Part shown: piece after piece, positions 7,797 to 16,603 of the stretch
Layout: every line of letters begins with the position of its first letter
Position numbering within the stretch: position 1 is the stretch's first letter
Source: Kiritimatiellia bacterium
GTDB taxonomy: Bacteria; Verrucomicrobiota; Kiritimatiellia; RFP12; UBA1067
Reading direction: 5' to 3'
DNA length: 17,924 nt
Assembly: GCA_016303225.1 (NCBI GenBank)
Contig: JAEDMC010000040.1
Location: forward strand, 1-17,924
Position numbers and translations under genes: made by a program
Notes under the pieces: generated by a model
Told to the model about the DNA's origin: nothing
What the model saw: only the letters and a program-made list of their open reading frames with translations
Databases searched by the model: none

Positions 7797-7814
7797 ATCG
7801 GCCATCCAGCCGAT
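7797..7814 (-). promoter_or_regulatory. Inverted repeat in the grpE leader
   Basis: ATCGGC (7797-7802) and GCCGAT (7809-7814) form a 6-bp palindrome with a 6-base spacer. It lies immediately downstream of the predicted transcription start of grpE. It could be a repressor site or a small leader hairpin. It is not the CIRCE heat-shock element (TTAGCACTC-N9-GAGTGCTAA), which I do not find. Confidence 0.4.
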
Positions 7815-7822
7815 CTGATTCT

Positions 7823-7841
7823 ATTATATCATATTTCGCCC
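7823..7841 (-). promoter_or_regulatory. Extended -10 promoter for grpE operon
   Basis: On the minus strand this reads GGGCGAAATATGATATAAT, with a perfect TATAAT (7823-7828) and an upstream TG (TGATATAAT). No good -35 box (TTGACA) is seen at 16-18 bases, which fits an extended -10 promoter. The first base of grpE is 53 bases away. The same 19-base sequence with one change precedes the GNAT module at 17787-17805. Confidence 0.65.
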
Positions 7842-8062
7842 CCGTTTGGCTCTGCACATGAGTTCGCTACATCGCACAAACATCCATACTCGCCCCACCG
7901 CCATTGTCCTGTCGTTCCCTCAACCTCGTTTCCCACTTCGGCCAACATCGGCACTCCCTCTCGCCGATCTTCCATATCCCAACCGTGAAGCCATTAGCCT
8001 CCACCAGTGCAGTCCGCCGCCAGCTCCCGTGCAGCACGCCAGCCCCACCTGTGAAGCATACC

Positions 8063-8144
8063 TAACTGGCGGCAGTTGCAATCCAATTAGGCGGCCGTTC
8101 ACCGTTGAATTGCCGCCAGTTATATGCTATACTGCCGCCAGTTA
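8063..8144 (+). promoter_or_regulatory. Operator cluster of 12-bp repeats TGCCGCCAGTTA
   Basis: Perfect direct copies of TGCCGCCAGTTA lie at 8111-8122 and 8133-8144, and a perfect inverted copy (TAACTGGCGGCA) lies at 8063-8074. The two direct copies are exactly 22 bp apart, about two helical turns. One sits in the -35/-10 spacer and the other starts at the last base of the -10. Weaker copies occur near 8015 and 8086. This layout is typical of repressor operators, possibly autoregulatory for the adjacent DNA-binding protein, though the repeats could also be iterons. Confidence 0.7.
8105..8133 (+). promoter_or_regulatory. Sigma70-type promoter of the HU-like gene
   Basis: The -35 is TTGAAT (8105-8110), the spacer 17 bases, and the -10 TATACT (8128-8133) with an extended TGC before it. 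Transcription should start near 8140, leaving a leader of about 30 bases before the ATG at 8171. The second operator repeat would cover the start site. Confidence 0.72.
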
Positions 8145-8170
8145 GTATTCACCCCCTGCCGGAGAACCTT

Positions 8171-8917
8171 ATGAGCGAGACCAAAACGAATCTTTACCGC
8201 ACAAAACTGGATGTCGTCCCGCGTACTGTCGCCGCGACGGACAAGCCCGGACGCCGTTTTCAGGCCCATTTGAAGCTTCGCGGCAAGTTGGCGGACAAGG
8301 AACTCACCCGCAGGCTGGCCGAAGAGGAATTCAACGGCAATACATCGGAGGCGATGAAGGCCCTGTTGTCCATCGAGAGTTTCATCGAAAGGCATGTCGC
8401 AGAGGGTTGGCAAGTCGATCTCGGTCTTGCCTCATTCTATCCGACTCTCTCCGCCGCTTTGACGGCGCGTGACGTCGATCCCGAATCGGACGGCGTATAC
8501 ATCCAAGGCGAGGTCAAGGCGAGGGACAGCTACCGCCAGTCAATGCGCTCGCGAATCGAACCGGTCAACGCCCTCGCCAAGCGGTTCATCCGCATCTACA
8601 ACACCCTCGATCTCGACACGCAAGCCACGGACGAAATCGTCCCGAACCACGCCATCAGCGTTTCAGGACATGACATCATAGTGGACACCACCAAGTCAGA
8701 CGAGGGATTCTGGCTGGAAAAGCGCAATGGACGCCGCTTCCACAAGTCGAAGGTCATCCAGCAGGCAGAAGTCCTTGAAAGCGACCTCATCACCGCCAAA
8801 ATCGTCTTTCGCGACCCAATCCCCCGCGGCGAATACAACCTCGTCGTCTCCACCCGCTGCGGCGACGGCCGCGACTACGCCCTCCGCCGAATCGGCCACC
8901 CCGTCACCGTGCCGTAA
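8171..8917 (+). CDS. HU/IHF-like DNA-binding protein with DUF4469 C-terminal domain
   Basis: The product is a predicted nucleoid-type DNA-binding protein of 248 residues. The N-terminal half (about 5-125) resembles the HU-like domain found with DUF4469 proteins: LYRTKLDVVP, an AHLKLRGKLADKELTRRLAE segment, then the FIERHVAEGWQVDLGLASFYP block. The C-terminal part (about 150-245) matches the immunoglobulin-like DUF4469 domain, with EIVPNHAISVSGHDIIVDT, DEGFWLEKRNGRR and RGEYNLVVSTRCGDGRDY. I chose the ATG at 8171 because GGAG (8161-8164) sits six bases upstream; the earlier in-frame ATG at 8105 overlaps the -35 box. It has no signal peptide. It is transcribed alone, divergently from grpE, and faces the giant gene convergently. 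Its cellular role is not established. Confidence 0.82.
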   Translation: MSETKTNLYRTKLDVVPRTVAATDKPGRRFQAHLKLRGKLADKELTRRLAEEEFNGNTSEAMKALLSIESFIERHVAEGWQVDLGLASFYPTLSAALTARDVDPESDGVYIQGEVKARDSYRQSMRSRIEPVNALAKRFIRIYNTLDLDTQATDEIVPNHAISVSGHDIIVDTTKSDEGFWLEKRNGRRFHKSKVIQQAEVLESDLITAKIVFRDPIPRGEYNLVVSTRCGDGRDYALRRIGHPVTVP

Positions 8918-8944
8918 AATTCGTCAAGAACGGAATCTTTTCAT

Positions 8945-8969
8945 CAGGGGTGGACAATGTCCACTCCTG
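8945..8969. terminator. Hairpin between convergent genes
   Basis: CAGGGGTGGAC (8945-8955) pairs with GTCCACTCCTG (8959-8969), an 11-bp stem with one G-T wobble and an AAT loop. It lies 27 bases after the HU-like gene and 88 bases beyond the end of the giant gene, so it could end transcripts from both sides. No T-run follows the stem on either strand, so classical intrinsic termination is uncertain. Confidence 0.6.
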
Positions 8970-8992
8970 CCGACAAGGGGTAAAAAACAGTT

Positions 8993-9006
8993 CATATCAC
9001 GATATG
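8993..9006. promoter_or_regulatory. Palindrome CATATC-AC-GATATG
   Basis: This is a perfect 6-bp inverted repeat with a 2-base spacer, in the gap between the converging genes. It has the look of a protein-binding site rather than a terminator. No gene start is adjacent, so its purpose is unclear. Confidence 0.35.
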
Positions 9007-9056
9007 TCGCACCGACGAGCATGGCAGTTTTCTTGTCCTTACACACCTCATTTATA

Positions 9057-12000
9057 TCAGTCTATTTGAACCTTCACAAAGCCCTGGTTGCTTTTCGGCG
9101 GGGTGACAGTGAACATGAGTGATGCACCATCAGCCGCCGGGCCCACGACGATTGTCGGCTTGCCCGTGATGTCGCCGAGCGTGGAACCGATGCGAATCTT
9201 CTCCGCGAGCTTGTCCTTCGCAAGCAGAATCGCCTCCGCACCCGCCGTAAGCGAGATCGTCAGCGAGAGATTACCGCCGGTCAATTCAATGTCGTCGATC
9301 TTCAAGACCGGTTCTTCCTCGAAGAGTTGCGGCGCGGTCGTGATTTCGGACAACTTGAAGGACTTGTAAGCATATTCCTTCTGCACCACATTTAATTGCG
9401 CCACATCGACAATACCACACGACTTCACAAAAGACACAAAAGCCGCAGTCTGATCATTGCCAGCGATTTGACGGACAACTTCCGAATCCGCACCGAATAT
9501 CGCAACGAGATCGACCGCATCCGATCCGGACAACCACTCCACATCATCTATCCAGACGCAATCCTCGCCGACATCTGAATAATCACCTCTGTCTTTCTCA
9601 TATTGCCACGTCAGGGTATGAGAACCGTTCCCTGTAATGCGCAATGAGAAATGCGCCCAATCCATCACCCCGCCAATTGGATCGCTCCTATCATCAGGAG
9701 TCCCTACGCCATCGACATAAAACCGCAGGCCGTCAAAGACCGCGCCGCCATCAGCTTCGCACGACGTCTTATACCAGAAGGATATCACGCCCTCGCCTTC
9801 AACAGTAGCTGAAACACACGTCCTCTCGCGGTCACCGATTTTACCACTCCGCAATGACGCAACACCATCATGTGAAACATCACGATCCCGCACCCACTCC
9901 GCGCCGTCGACGGAAAATGACAAATCTGCGTTGTTCAATATCTCTCCTATAGTCCAAGGCGCTCTCTTTGTCGTTGCAGCAGAAATTTCGCTGTCAAACC
10001 AATCATCGGCAATAGCTATTGCCCGTATAGTTACGGAACCAGTCACTTCAAACGGACCCGAATACACCTCACTCATTGCAGAAGGAATCGTTCCATCTAC
10101 CGTATAGCGCACAGCACCTTCGCCATTCACGGATTCGATTTTAACCATTGTCTTTTCTGTGTCATACGATGTCGGCACTTCAATTTGCGGAGCAATCAGT
10201 TTCTTCGCCTTCCAGACGGCAGCGAAAGTCACACCCCCTGTCGCGACACATTCACAACCGGGTTCATACACGCCAACCCCGTCGCTCCATCCAATGAATC
10301 GATGTTTGTCAAGGTGTGCATCCCCAATGCCTGGCAAGATAAATGAGCGACGCAGCGCCGTGGCTATAACGGCGGGTGCATTCCCCGCAGCTTCGCCTAT
10401 GCTAAAAGCCACCGACACCGGCGTATAAATGCAAACCGTTTCGACTTCCGCAATTTCGCTATTGTAGAAATCGTCCGCAGTTGCAACCGCCCTAACCTTT
10501 ACGCTCCCGCTCACCACAAACGGGCCATTGTATTCGACACCCTTATCGTTCGGATCGGAGCCATCTACCGTATAGAGTATGCCCTCGCCATCGCCTGCCG
10601 TTATCGTCACAACAGTTGACGGTTCGTCATACTCCGCCAAGACATCTATGACGGGCTTCTCCAACCGTTTCTCCATCCAAGACGCGACGAGCGTCACATT
10701 CCCCGTCACAGAATAGGCGTCACCGGCACGGTAAAGATATCCGCTATCAAGCCAACCAACGAAATCATGACAAGGAAGATGCGCCTCGCCGATGTCCGGC
10801 AACTCGATCTCAGTATTCATTGTCGAAGCGATCGGCGAAGGACCATCTTGCGTTTCATAGCCGACGTCGAAACTTACGACCAGCTCGTCAAGCCACACCG
10901 GTTTAAGAGTAATCGATTGCCGATTGACAATCAGCTTGTCTCCCGGCTGATAAATTGTTTCTCCGTAACGCCAGCCCGCAAAGATATGCTTGTCATATTT
11001 CACATCACCAAGTTCCGGCAACTCGACGCTATATCCTGCGGCGCTCACAATCGTTTCAGGCAGCGACCCGACAATCGGCTCGTCCGAAGCAAAATCGACA
11101 TACGCGGCAAACGTGAACTTCACATCCGACACCCATGCGCAGTCCTCGCCGGGATAGATCAAGTCATCATAATCATCTTTGTGGTAAATCCACGTGATCG
11201 TGTGTGCCCCGGGCGTTCCCACCGGCACAACCACACGCTCCCAGTCCGTCACACCATCCAGCAAGGCAACCTTTTCTCCGTCGAGCAGGCAAATAGCATA
11301 ATCCAATAAGATCGGGTCTTCGGAATCATCCCATTCACACGATGTCCTCCAAGCAAACTCAAAGACACCGGCGCCTTCAATCTCCGCCGTCATCACGCTG
11401 TCATGCAAATGCGGCAACCCCCTCGCAGAACGCATCACATTAGCACCCATCGGCGATTTGATTCCCTCATCGAAAACCCACCCATTATCAGATGCTGTTG
11501 ACACCGCAACCTCTCCACACCCCTCGCCCTTCCGCACAATTGCGTCTGCAATCGTCGGCAAATAATGTACGGTTACAATGTCACTTACGCGCACATCACC
11601 GACAAACGCGGCGGCCCGAATAAATGTTTCTTCTTCAACCAGACACTGGAAGCGCTTTGCATACGCCGTGCTTTCACCATTCGGGTCACCGGCATTTATC
11701 GTGTAACGCACTGTGGTCTCAATGCCCTCGATGCCCGGATAGGTCATTGTGATCATAAACCGACCATTCTTAACAGCCGATTCAGGCATGACTACTACTT
11801 CGGGCAAATCCTGATCGGCAGGAACATAGCCGACAACAGAAGTCGCAAGATCGCTATTATCCGCACCCGTCTTAACGGCAACGGCCATGATATTGGCACT
11901 CCCGTTGAGCTTAAACGCCCCCTTGTAAAGATACTTCGACGAAATCTGAGGCGCCACGCCGTTTGTCGAATAGTAAATCTTTGCGTTAGGCGTAGCACAT

Positions 12001-15000
12001 TGAATCGTCACCTCGTGAGGCATTGTGCGGACAAAACGATAGTCGCCAGTCGAAATGACCGGTTTCGCCACCTTCTCTTCGACAAATGTTGCCGTTATCT
12101 GTCGCGCCCGGTTCATAACCACATCCAGTTCATTCTCATGTGCGCTGCAACCCGACACGTCCCTCGTCCATTCCAACAAACGCATACCGACATCCGGAAT
12201 CGCCGTGATCGTCGTCCGTGCTTTATTCGTGCACCACCCTGTGTCGGGACACACAACCGAACCACCCTTCCCTGCATTGGCCGTCAGCCAATAGTTCGTC
12301 TGCCAAATATCCCAGCAAATCGTCATGTCGCCTTTGATAAGCACCGAGAACTCGTTTGTTGCGGGGATATGTGAGGTCGAGCCAAGGCAAACAAGTTTTT
12401 TTGACTTCTCCGTCACGACCGGCTGCGGAGCAACCAGCGGCACGGTCGTGCCATATTCATACGCGCCATTTCCTTCAGCCTCGCCATACAATGTTTCGAC
12501 TGTCAGCGTATGCTTCGCCACTTCCCATTCCGCCACCATCTCGCCATCGCCAGTCTGTCGCCAGCCCGTGCAATGCCACCCCTCAACATCTTCAGGTAGC
12601 GGCCAATCCGGTTCGTCCAGTACCGTATAGGCAAATGCCTCCGTCTTCCCATGCTCGTTGTGAGCAATCATCATCTGCATTTCAGGCTCGTAGACAGCAG
12701 TAAAATTATATTCGCCGTAATATCCCCCATACCACGGATCACCGGACCCCGACGATTCACAGGAAAAACCTACACATCGCCAACCTGGGTCCGCCACGAT
12801 TGCATAATCTCTAAAGTATTCATCCGGTCGCACATAATCAAATGACCCATAGGAATAGTAAGGATCCATCCAATATGCTTCCAAATAATCCGCGCCGGTA
12901 GACTGAAATCCCCCATAATAAGACGTATCCTCCGCAAATCCCCCATGTTCTCCGGGATAAACGCGACTAACCGTATAATTGGGATAGTAATAACCAGAAT
13001 CAACCCAAAGTGAAAACGAATAATAATCCTGCCCAGAATACACCGACCACAGCTTGTCTTCTCCTTCAGATTCTCCATACCATGAAAGTTGCAGTGAATA
13101 ATCAACGGTTTCATAATAATCGTAGGAATTGGTGAGAAACAACTCTTCTGGCATCGGAGGTGCAATAAACAAACAGCCTCCATTTGGATGCTTAAAGACA
13201 TAAGCAGGAACAGGCACGTAACAACCACCTCGCCAATTTGCGTAGGCGTCCATTCGTAGTGTTATTGGACAGTCGATATTTGAATCTATCTCGATGCCCC
13301 ACAAATAGGGTTTGTCATTAAAAAGATCGTATGGTGCACCACTTAAGCACAAAAACCAACTATAACTGTAATTCGGCATAATGTGTGTACCTGTAATATG
13401 ACAATTTTCTCGCACACCATTTTCTGACCACGCCTCTACAGTCTCGCTACCAATTACATGAAAATCGGGCATAACAGGCGAAGAGACCTTCACCTCCACT
13501 TGCGAGCCATCATACATCTCCGCGTCAAAACTAATTACAGCGTTTTTTCCGTCCTCTGATACACCATAAAGGATTGAATCGCTCTGCTCTAAATCAACCT
13601 CCTCGCCATCAACAAAGAAATGCAAATTCAATTCCAAATTAAGGCCAGAAAGATTGAATTGGATCGCATTAACAGAGACCTCTTCATCAACATAATGATG
13701 AAATTCGCAATTCAGATTTTCAGAACCAATTGCCCGCAAATACTTAGCCCACGAGCTTTCGTCTGAAATCTCAACAATCTCGATTCTCTCCGCCAATTCT
13801 GGTTTCCTGCACTTCAGCCAATTCGCGAAATCCTCGCCTGCATAAATCGTCTCCAATGTTGAGGGTAATTGCGTTTGCAACACATCTGGAAACCAACTCT
13901 CAAAGCGAACAGACTTCAGGTTCGGGAAATAATTCAACGATCTGCTGTTCAGCGTGACATCGGCAGGCACAACGACATGCTGTATGTTTGTAACGCCCGG
14001 AATGCAACATCCAAAATCAGCGTCCAACAACGTAATCGTATCAACCGATTGGCCTTTGATGGTAACGTTCCGTGCATGAGCAAACAGCTCGGACGCCCCC
14101 GTGACATTCCGCCAATTCTCAAGACTTGGCACGTCAACACTAGCAAGACCCACGCAATCCGAAAACGCCCAGCTACCAACTGATACGATTCCTGCGGGCA
14201 TCGCAACTTGCTGAATATTTGTCGCTCCACTGAACGCATAGCTCCTAATTGTTTGGACACCCTCTGGAATGTCCAGTTCTGTTATACGCGCATCACCCAC
14301 ATAAAGCTCATGCGCAACCGCGAGGGGATTGTCCGAAGCCGTCGCAAATGACACGCCGCACCAACTTGCCAAATCAGAAACAAAGACTTTCTTAAGGTTC
14401 CCGCATCCATTGAAGGCCGCATTTCCGACGCTGGTTACGCTTGCCGGAAAAGAAACAGAGACAAGATTAGTCGCTCCTTTGAATGCATAATTTCCAATCG
14501 TTCGAACACCATCCGGGATGACCAGTTCTGTTATCCGCTCTTCGCCGACATAAAGATCATGTGCAACGGCGAGCGGGTTCGCCGAAGCAGACCAAAACGA
14601 TACGCCGCACCAGCTGGCCAAATCGGAGACGCTGACTTTCTTAAGGCTCGTGCATCCGTCAAACGCCGTGTTCTCAACGCTGGCTATGCTTGAAGGGAAC
14701 GACACAGAAATAAGATTCGTTGCACTGGTGAATGCGTAATTTTTGACGGCCGACACTCCTTCTGGAATAATCAAATCAGTTATGCGCACATCATCCACAT
14801 AGAGTTCATGGGCTACTGAAAGCGGATTGGCGACCGCCGACGGAAACGACACGACACACCATCCAGCCAGATCCGAAACAACAACCTTCTTGATGTTCAC
14901 ACAGCCTTCGAATGACGAGTCTGCTAAACTTGCCACACTCGACGGAAACGCGACAGACGCTATATTCGTCGCGCCACTGAATGTATAGCTGTTAAGCATC

Positions 15001-16550
15001 TCAATCCCATCAGGGATAACCAGATCGGTCACGAGCATGCCGTTGAGATAAAGGTTGTGCGCCGCCGAAAGCGGGTTCGCCCCATATGCAAACGCAATCC
15101 GACACCACGACGACAAATCGCATATCCGAACTTCCCGAAGAGCATTACAACCCGAGAACGAACCATTTTCAATCGAATTCAAGCTCGCGGGAATATCAAT
15201 TGACCGCAACATTGTGCAACCCGAAAAGGCTGTTGCACCAATGATCTCAACTCCTTCGTGAAGAATCACACGCTCAAGCGTTACTTCGTTGGCAAATGTT
15301 CTTTCTGGGATTCTCACAACCGATCCCGGTATTTCAACAATATTCGGTTTCCCGCCACTTATCGACCACTCATTCGCCCCCGCACTAACATGGAATTTCA
15401 CCATCGACTCAACATCGGGCCAATCAACAGTTACGGAATTGCGGGATTGAAACGCACGCCATCCAACCGATTCAATTCCAGCCGGAATGCAAAACCGCTC
15501 TACGGCCGCCTCTGAAAAAGCCAAAGAGCCAATAGTCTTCAGAGATTGCGGCAACGTGACCGTCTTGAGATTTTTACATCCATAGAATGCTGATCCCCCA
15601 ATATTCGTAACACCTTCTGGAATAACAACAGAAGTCAGATTAGTATAGCCATAAAAAGCAGCCGCAGGTATTTCTTGGACACCCTCGGGCAAAACAATGT
15701 CTTGTACAACCTCTCCTGCGACCGAGAGGCAGAGATTCTCAAGGCAGCTCATGCGCATGGGATTAAGCACCATCAGATGCACGAGACTATCAGCATCAAT
15801 CTCTTTGACACCAGCGCATCGCTCAAAGGCATAATTACCCACTTCTTCGACATTTGACCCAAATTCAATGCGCCGAATATTTTCAATTGACGAAAATTGG
15901 TAGGGCTTAACTTCACGAACATAATCCGGGATTCGAAGGACTCCACCTAACTCGTCCATAAACGGCGCACGATGGGTCACGCAAAAAGGAGACGAACCAA
16001 TATCTGTCAACTCCACATTTAACCATTGCGCCAGCGAAACGTCGTACTCCAAATTTGTCACATTATAGCAATTATAGTCATTAAAAACATACGCGCCGAA
16101 GCGCTCTACTGTTGTTGGAAGTTTGATAGACTCCAAGCTCCATATGTCGAGACAACCGGCTCCAATGGTCTTGGCATTTGTGATAACGACCTTCTTCAAA
16201 CCATCCACATAACCCAACGACGTAACGTTCGTCACAGTTTCAGGGATGTAAATGGCAGTCACATATGGCTGATCTGACGCTAATTCAACGCTTACAACCG
16301 GATATCCATCCACATCGGTAGGGACAACCAGCGCACCGAGATGACAGCTGTCATCTATTCCACACTCATAATACGCCCCATACCAATACGGGTCATCCGA
16401 ATCATCCGAATGCTCCCGAATCACTGCCTTACCGTCAATTAGTTCATAACCCCATCTGCATCCGTGCTCGTCCGGACAGGTCCAGATCACATCGGCCAAC
16501 ATCATCATCGGCGTCATCATCAGCCCAATCAGAATTTTCCTCATTCTCAT
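9057..16550 (-). CDS. Giant secreted multidomain LRR_5/BspA-like protein
   Basis: This is a predicted exported or cell-surface protein of about 2,497 residues; its binding partner is unknown. Residues 1-19 are a signal peptide (MRMRKILIGLMMTPMMMLA). BspA-type LRR_5 repeats run from about 70 to 900 (pattern IPEGVTNIGGSAFYGCKNLKTV), including 83-residue tandem units at about 477-815. Residues 900-1300 are non-repetitive, with a Tyr-rich stretch (about 1140-1290). Then come CHB_HEX_C-like domains (about 1495-1574, 1584-1664, 1967-2037, 2120-2192; motif YTVDGSDPN), three InlB/Flg_new-like repeats (near 1844, 1917 and 2070; GWRYGETIYQPGD) and two jelly-roll-like domains (about 1689-1814, 2204-2340; SFWYKTSCEADGG, GEDCVWIDDV). 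The last 150 residues end GFVKVQID. AAGGAG lies 3 bases before this ATG but 9 before Met3 (16544), so Met3 may be the real start. No catalytic domain is seen; adhesion or glycan binding is inferred. Confidence 0.85.
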   Translation of the reverse strand: MRMRKILIGLMMTPMMMLADVIWTCPDEHGCRWGYELIDGKAVIREHSDDSDDPYWYGAYYECGIDDSCHLGALVVPTDVDGYPVVSVELASDQPYVTAIYIPETVTNVTSLGYVDGLKKVVITNAKTIGAGCLDIWSLESIKLPTTVERFGAYVFNDYNCYNVTNLEYDVSLAQWLNVELTDIGSSPFCVTHRAPFMDELGGVLRIPDYVREVKPYQFSSIENIRRIEFGSNVEEVGNYAFERCAGVKEIDADSLVHLMVLNPMRMSCLENLCLSVAGEVVQDIVLPEGVQEIPAAAFYGYTNLTSVVIPEGVTNIGGSAFYGCKNLKTVTLPQSLKTIGSLAFSEAAVERFCIPAGIESVGWRAFQSRNSVTVDWPDVESMVKFHVSAGANEWSISGGKPNIVEIPGSVVRIPERTFANEVTLERVILHEGVEIIGATAFSGCTMLRSIDIPASLNSIENGSFSGCNALREVRICDLSSWCRIAFAYGANPLSAAHNLYLNGMLVTDLVIPDGIEMLNSYTFSGATNIASVAFPSSVASLADSSFEGCVNIKKVVVSDLAGWCVVSFPSAVANPLSVAHELYVDDVRITDLIIPEGVSAVKNYAFTSATNLISVSFPSSIASVENTAFDGCTSLKKVSVSDLASWCGVSFWSASANPLAVAHDLYVGEERITELVIPDGVRTIGNYAFKGATNLVSVSFPASVTSVGNAAFNGCGNLKKVFVSDLASWCGVSFATASDNPLAVAHELYVGDARITELDIPEGVQTIRSYAFSGATNIQQVAMPAGIVSVGSWAFSDCVGLASVDVPSLENWRNVTGASELFAHARNVTIKGQSVDTITLLDADFGCCIPGVTNIQHVVVPADVTLNSRSLNYFPNLKSVRFESWFPDVLQTQLPSTLETIYAGEDFANWLKCRKPELAERIEIVEISDESSWAKYLRAIGSENLNCEFHHYVDEEVSVNAIQFNLSGLNLELNLHFFVDGEEVDLEQSDSILYGVSEDGKNAVISFDAEMYDGSQVEVKVSSPVMPDFHVIGSETVEAWSENGVRENCHITGTHIMPNYSYSWFLCLSGAPYDLFNDKPYLWGIEIDSNIDCPITLRMDAYANWRGGCYVPVPAYVFKHPNGGCLFIAPPMPEELFLTNSYDYYETVDYSLQLSWYGESEGEDKLWSVYSGQDYYSFSLWVDSGYYYPNYTVSRVYPGEHGGFAEDTSYYGGFQSTGADYLEAYWMDPYYSYGSFDYVRPDEYFRDYAIVADPGWRCVGFSCESSGSGDPWYGGYYGEYNFTAVYEPEMQMMIAHNEHGKTEAFAYTVLDEPDWPLPEDVEGWHCTGWRQTGDGEMVAEWEVAKHTLTVETLYGEAEGNGAYEYGTTVPLVAPQPVVTEKSKKLVCLGSTSHIPATNEFSVLIKGDMTICWDIWQTNYWLTANAGKGGSVVCPDTGWCTNKARTTITAIPDVGMRLLEWTRDVSGCSAHENELDVVMNRARQITATFVEEKVAKPVISTGDYRFVRTMPHEVTIQCATPNAKIYYSTNGVAPQISSKYLYKGAFKLNGSANIMAVAVKTGADNSDLATSVVGYVPADQDLPEVVVMPESAVKNGRFMITMTYPGIEGIETTVRYTINAGDPNGESTAYAKRFQCLVEEETFIRAAAFVGDVRVSDIVTVHYLPTIADAIVRKGEGCGEVAVSTASDNGWVFDEGIKSPMGANVMRSARGLPHLHDSVMTAEIEGAGVFEFAWRTSCEWDDSEDPILLDYAICLLDGEKVALLDGVTDWERVVVPVGTPGAHTITWIYHKDDYDDLIYPGEDCAWVSDVKFTFAAYVDFASDEPIVGSLPETIVSAAGYSVELPELGDVKYDKHIFAGWRYGETIYQPGDKLIVNRQSITLKPVWLDELVVSFDVGYETQDGPSPIASTMNTEIELPDIGEAHLPCHDFVGWLDSGYLYRAGDAYSVTGNVTLVASWMEKRLEKPVIDVLAEYDEPSTVVTITAGDGEGILYTVDGSDPNDKGVEYNGPFVVSGSVKVRAVATADDFYNSEIAEVETVCIYTPVSVAFSIGEAAGNAPAVIATALRRSFILPGIGDAHLDKHRFIGWSDGVGVYEPGCECVATGGVTFAAVWKAKKLIAPQIEVPTSYDTEKTMVKIESVNGEGAVRYTVDGTIPSAMSEVYSGPFEVTGSVTIRAIAIADDWFDSEISAATTKRAPWTIGEILNNADLSFSVDGAEWVRDRDVSHDGVASLRSGKIGDRERTCVSATVEGEGVISFWYKTSCEADGGAVFDGLRFYVDGVGTPDDRSDPIGGVMDWAHFSLRITGNGSHTLTWQYEKDRGDYSDVGEDCVWIDDVEWLSGSDAVDLVAIFGADSEVVRQIAGNDQTAAFVSFVKSCGIVDVAQLNVVQKEYAYKSFKLSEITTAPQLFEEEPVLKIDDIELTGGNLSLTISLTAGAEAILLAKDKLAEKIRIGSTLGDITGKPTIVVGPAADGASLMFTVTPPKSNQGFVKVQID
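14107..15125 (-). repeat. Tandem 249-bp (83-residue) repeats in the giant gene
   Basis: Four consecutive units plus a terminal remnant encode a block beginning VSDLASWC, then ANPLAVAH, LYVGD, RITEL, IPEGV, NYAF, SATNL, SVSFPSS and DGC-LKKV. Middle units are exactly 83 residues apart; the first (ICDLSSWC) is one residue shorter. Each unit carries two LRR_5 segments joined by a conserved Trp-Cys linker. The middle units are most alike, suggesting recent duplication or homogenisation. Confidence 0.82.
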
Positions 16551-16603
16551 CGACTCCTTCCGCCGCGCCCCTATTCACACCACAACCCAGCACGGCAAAA
16601 AGA

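Larger units (their letters stand above)
7771..8170. other. Divergent intergenic region between grpE and the HU-like gene
   Basis: This 400-base stretch has no convincing gene. It holds a leftward promoter and leader (7797-7841), a rightward promoter with operator-like repeats (8063-8144) and, between them (7842-8062), sequence in which I see only one degenerate copy of the 12-bp operator near 8015-8026. Short open frames here lack ribosome-binding sites and overlap promoter elements. Confidence 0.7.

Noticed and set aside
7771..7850. CIRCE or sigma32 heat-shock control of grpE
   Set aside because: Neither the CIRCE inverted repeat nor a CTTGAA/CCCCAT-type promoter is present.
8105..8170. 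Upstream ATG extending the HU-like gene
   Set aside because: It overlaps the -35 box, and the leader peptide does not fit the family; the ATG at 8171 has a good GGAG.
12770..13228. 152-residue minus-strand frame with hydrophobic stretches
   Set aside because: It overlaps the giant gene in another frame; the hydrophobicity arises from Tyr/Gly codons read out of frame.
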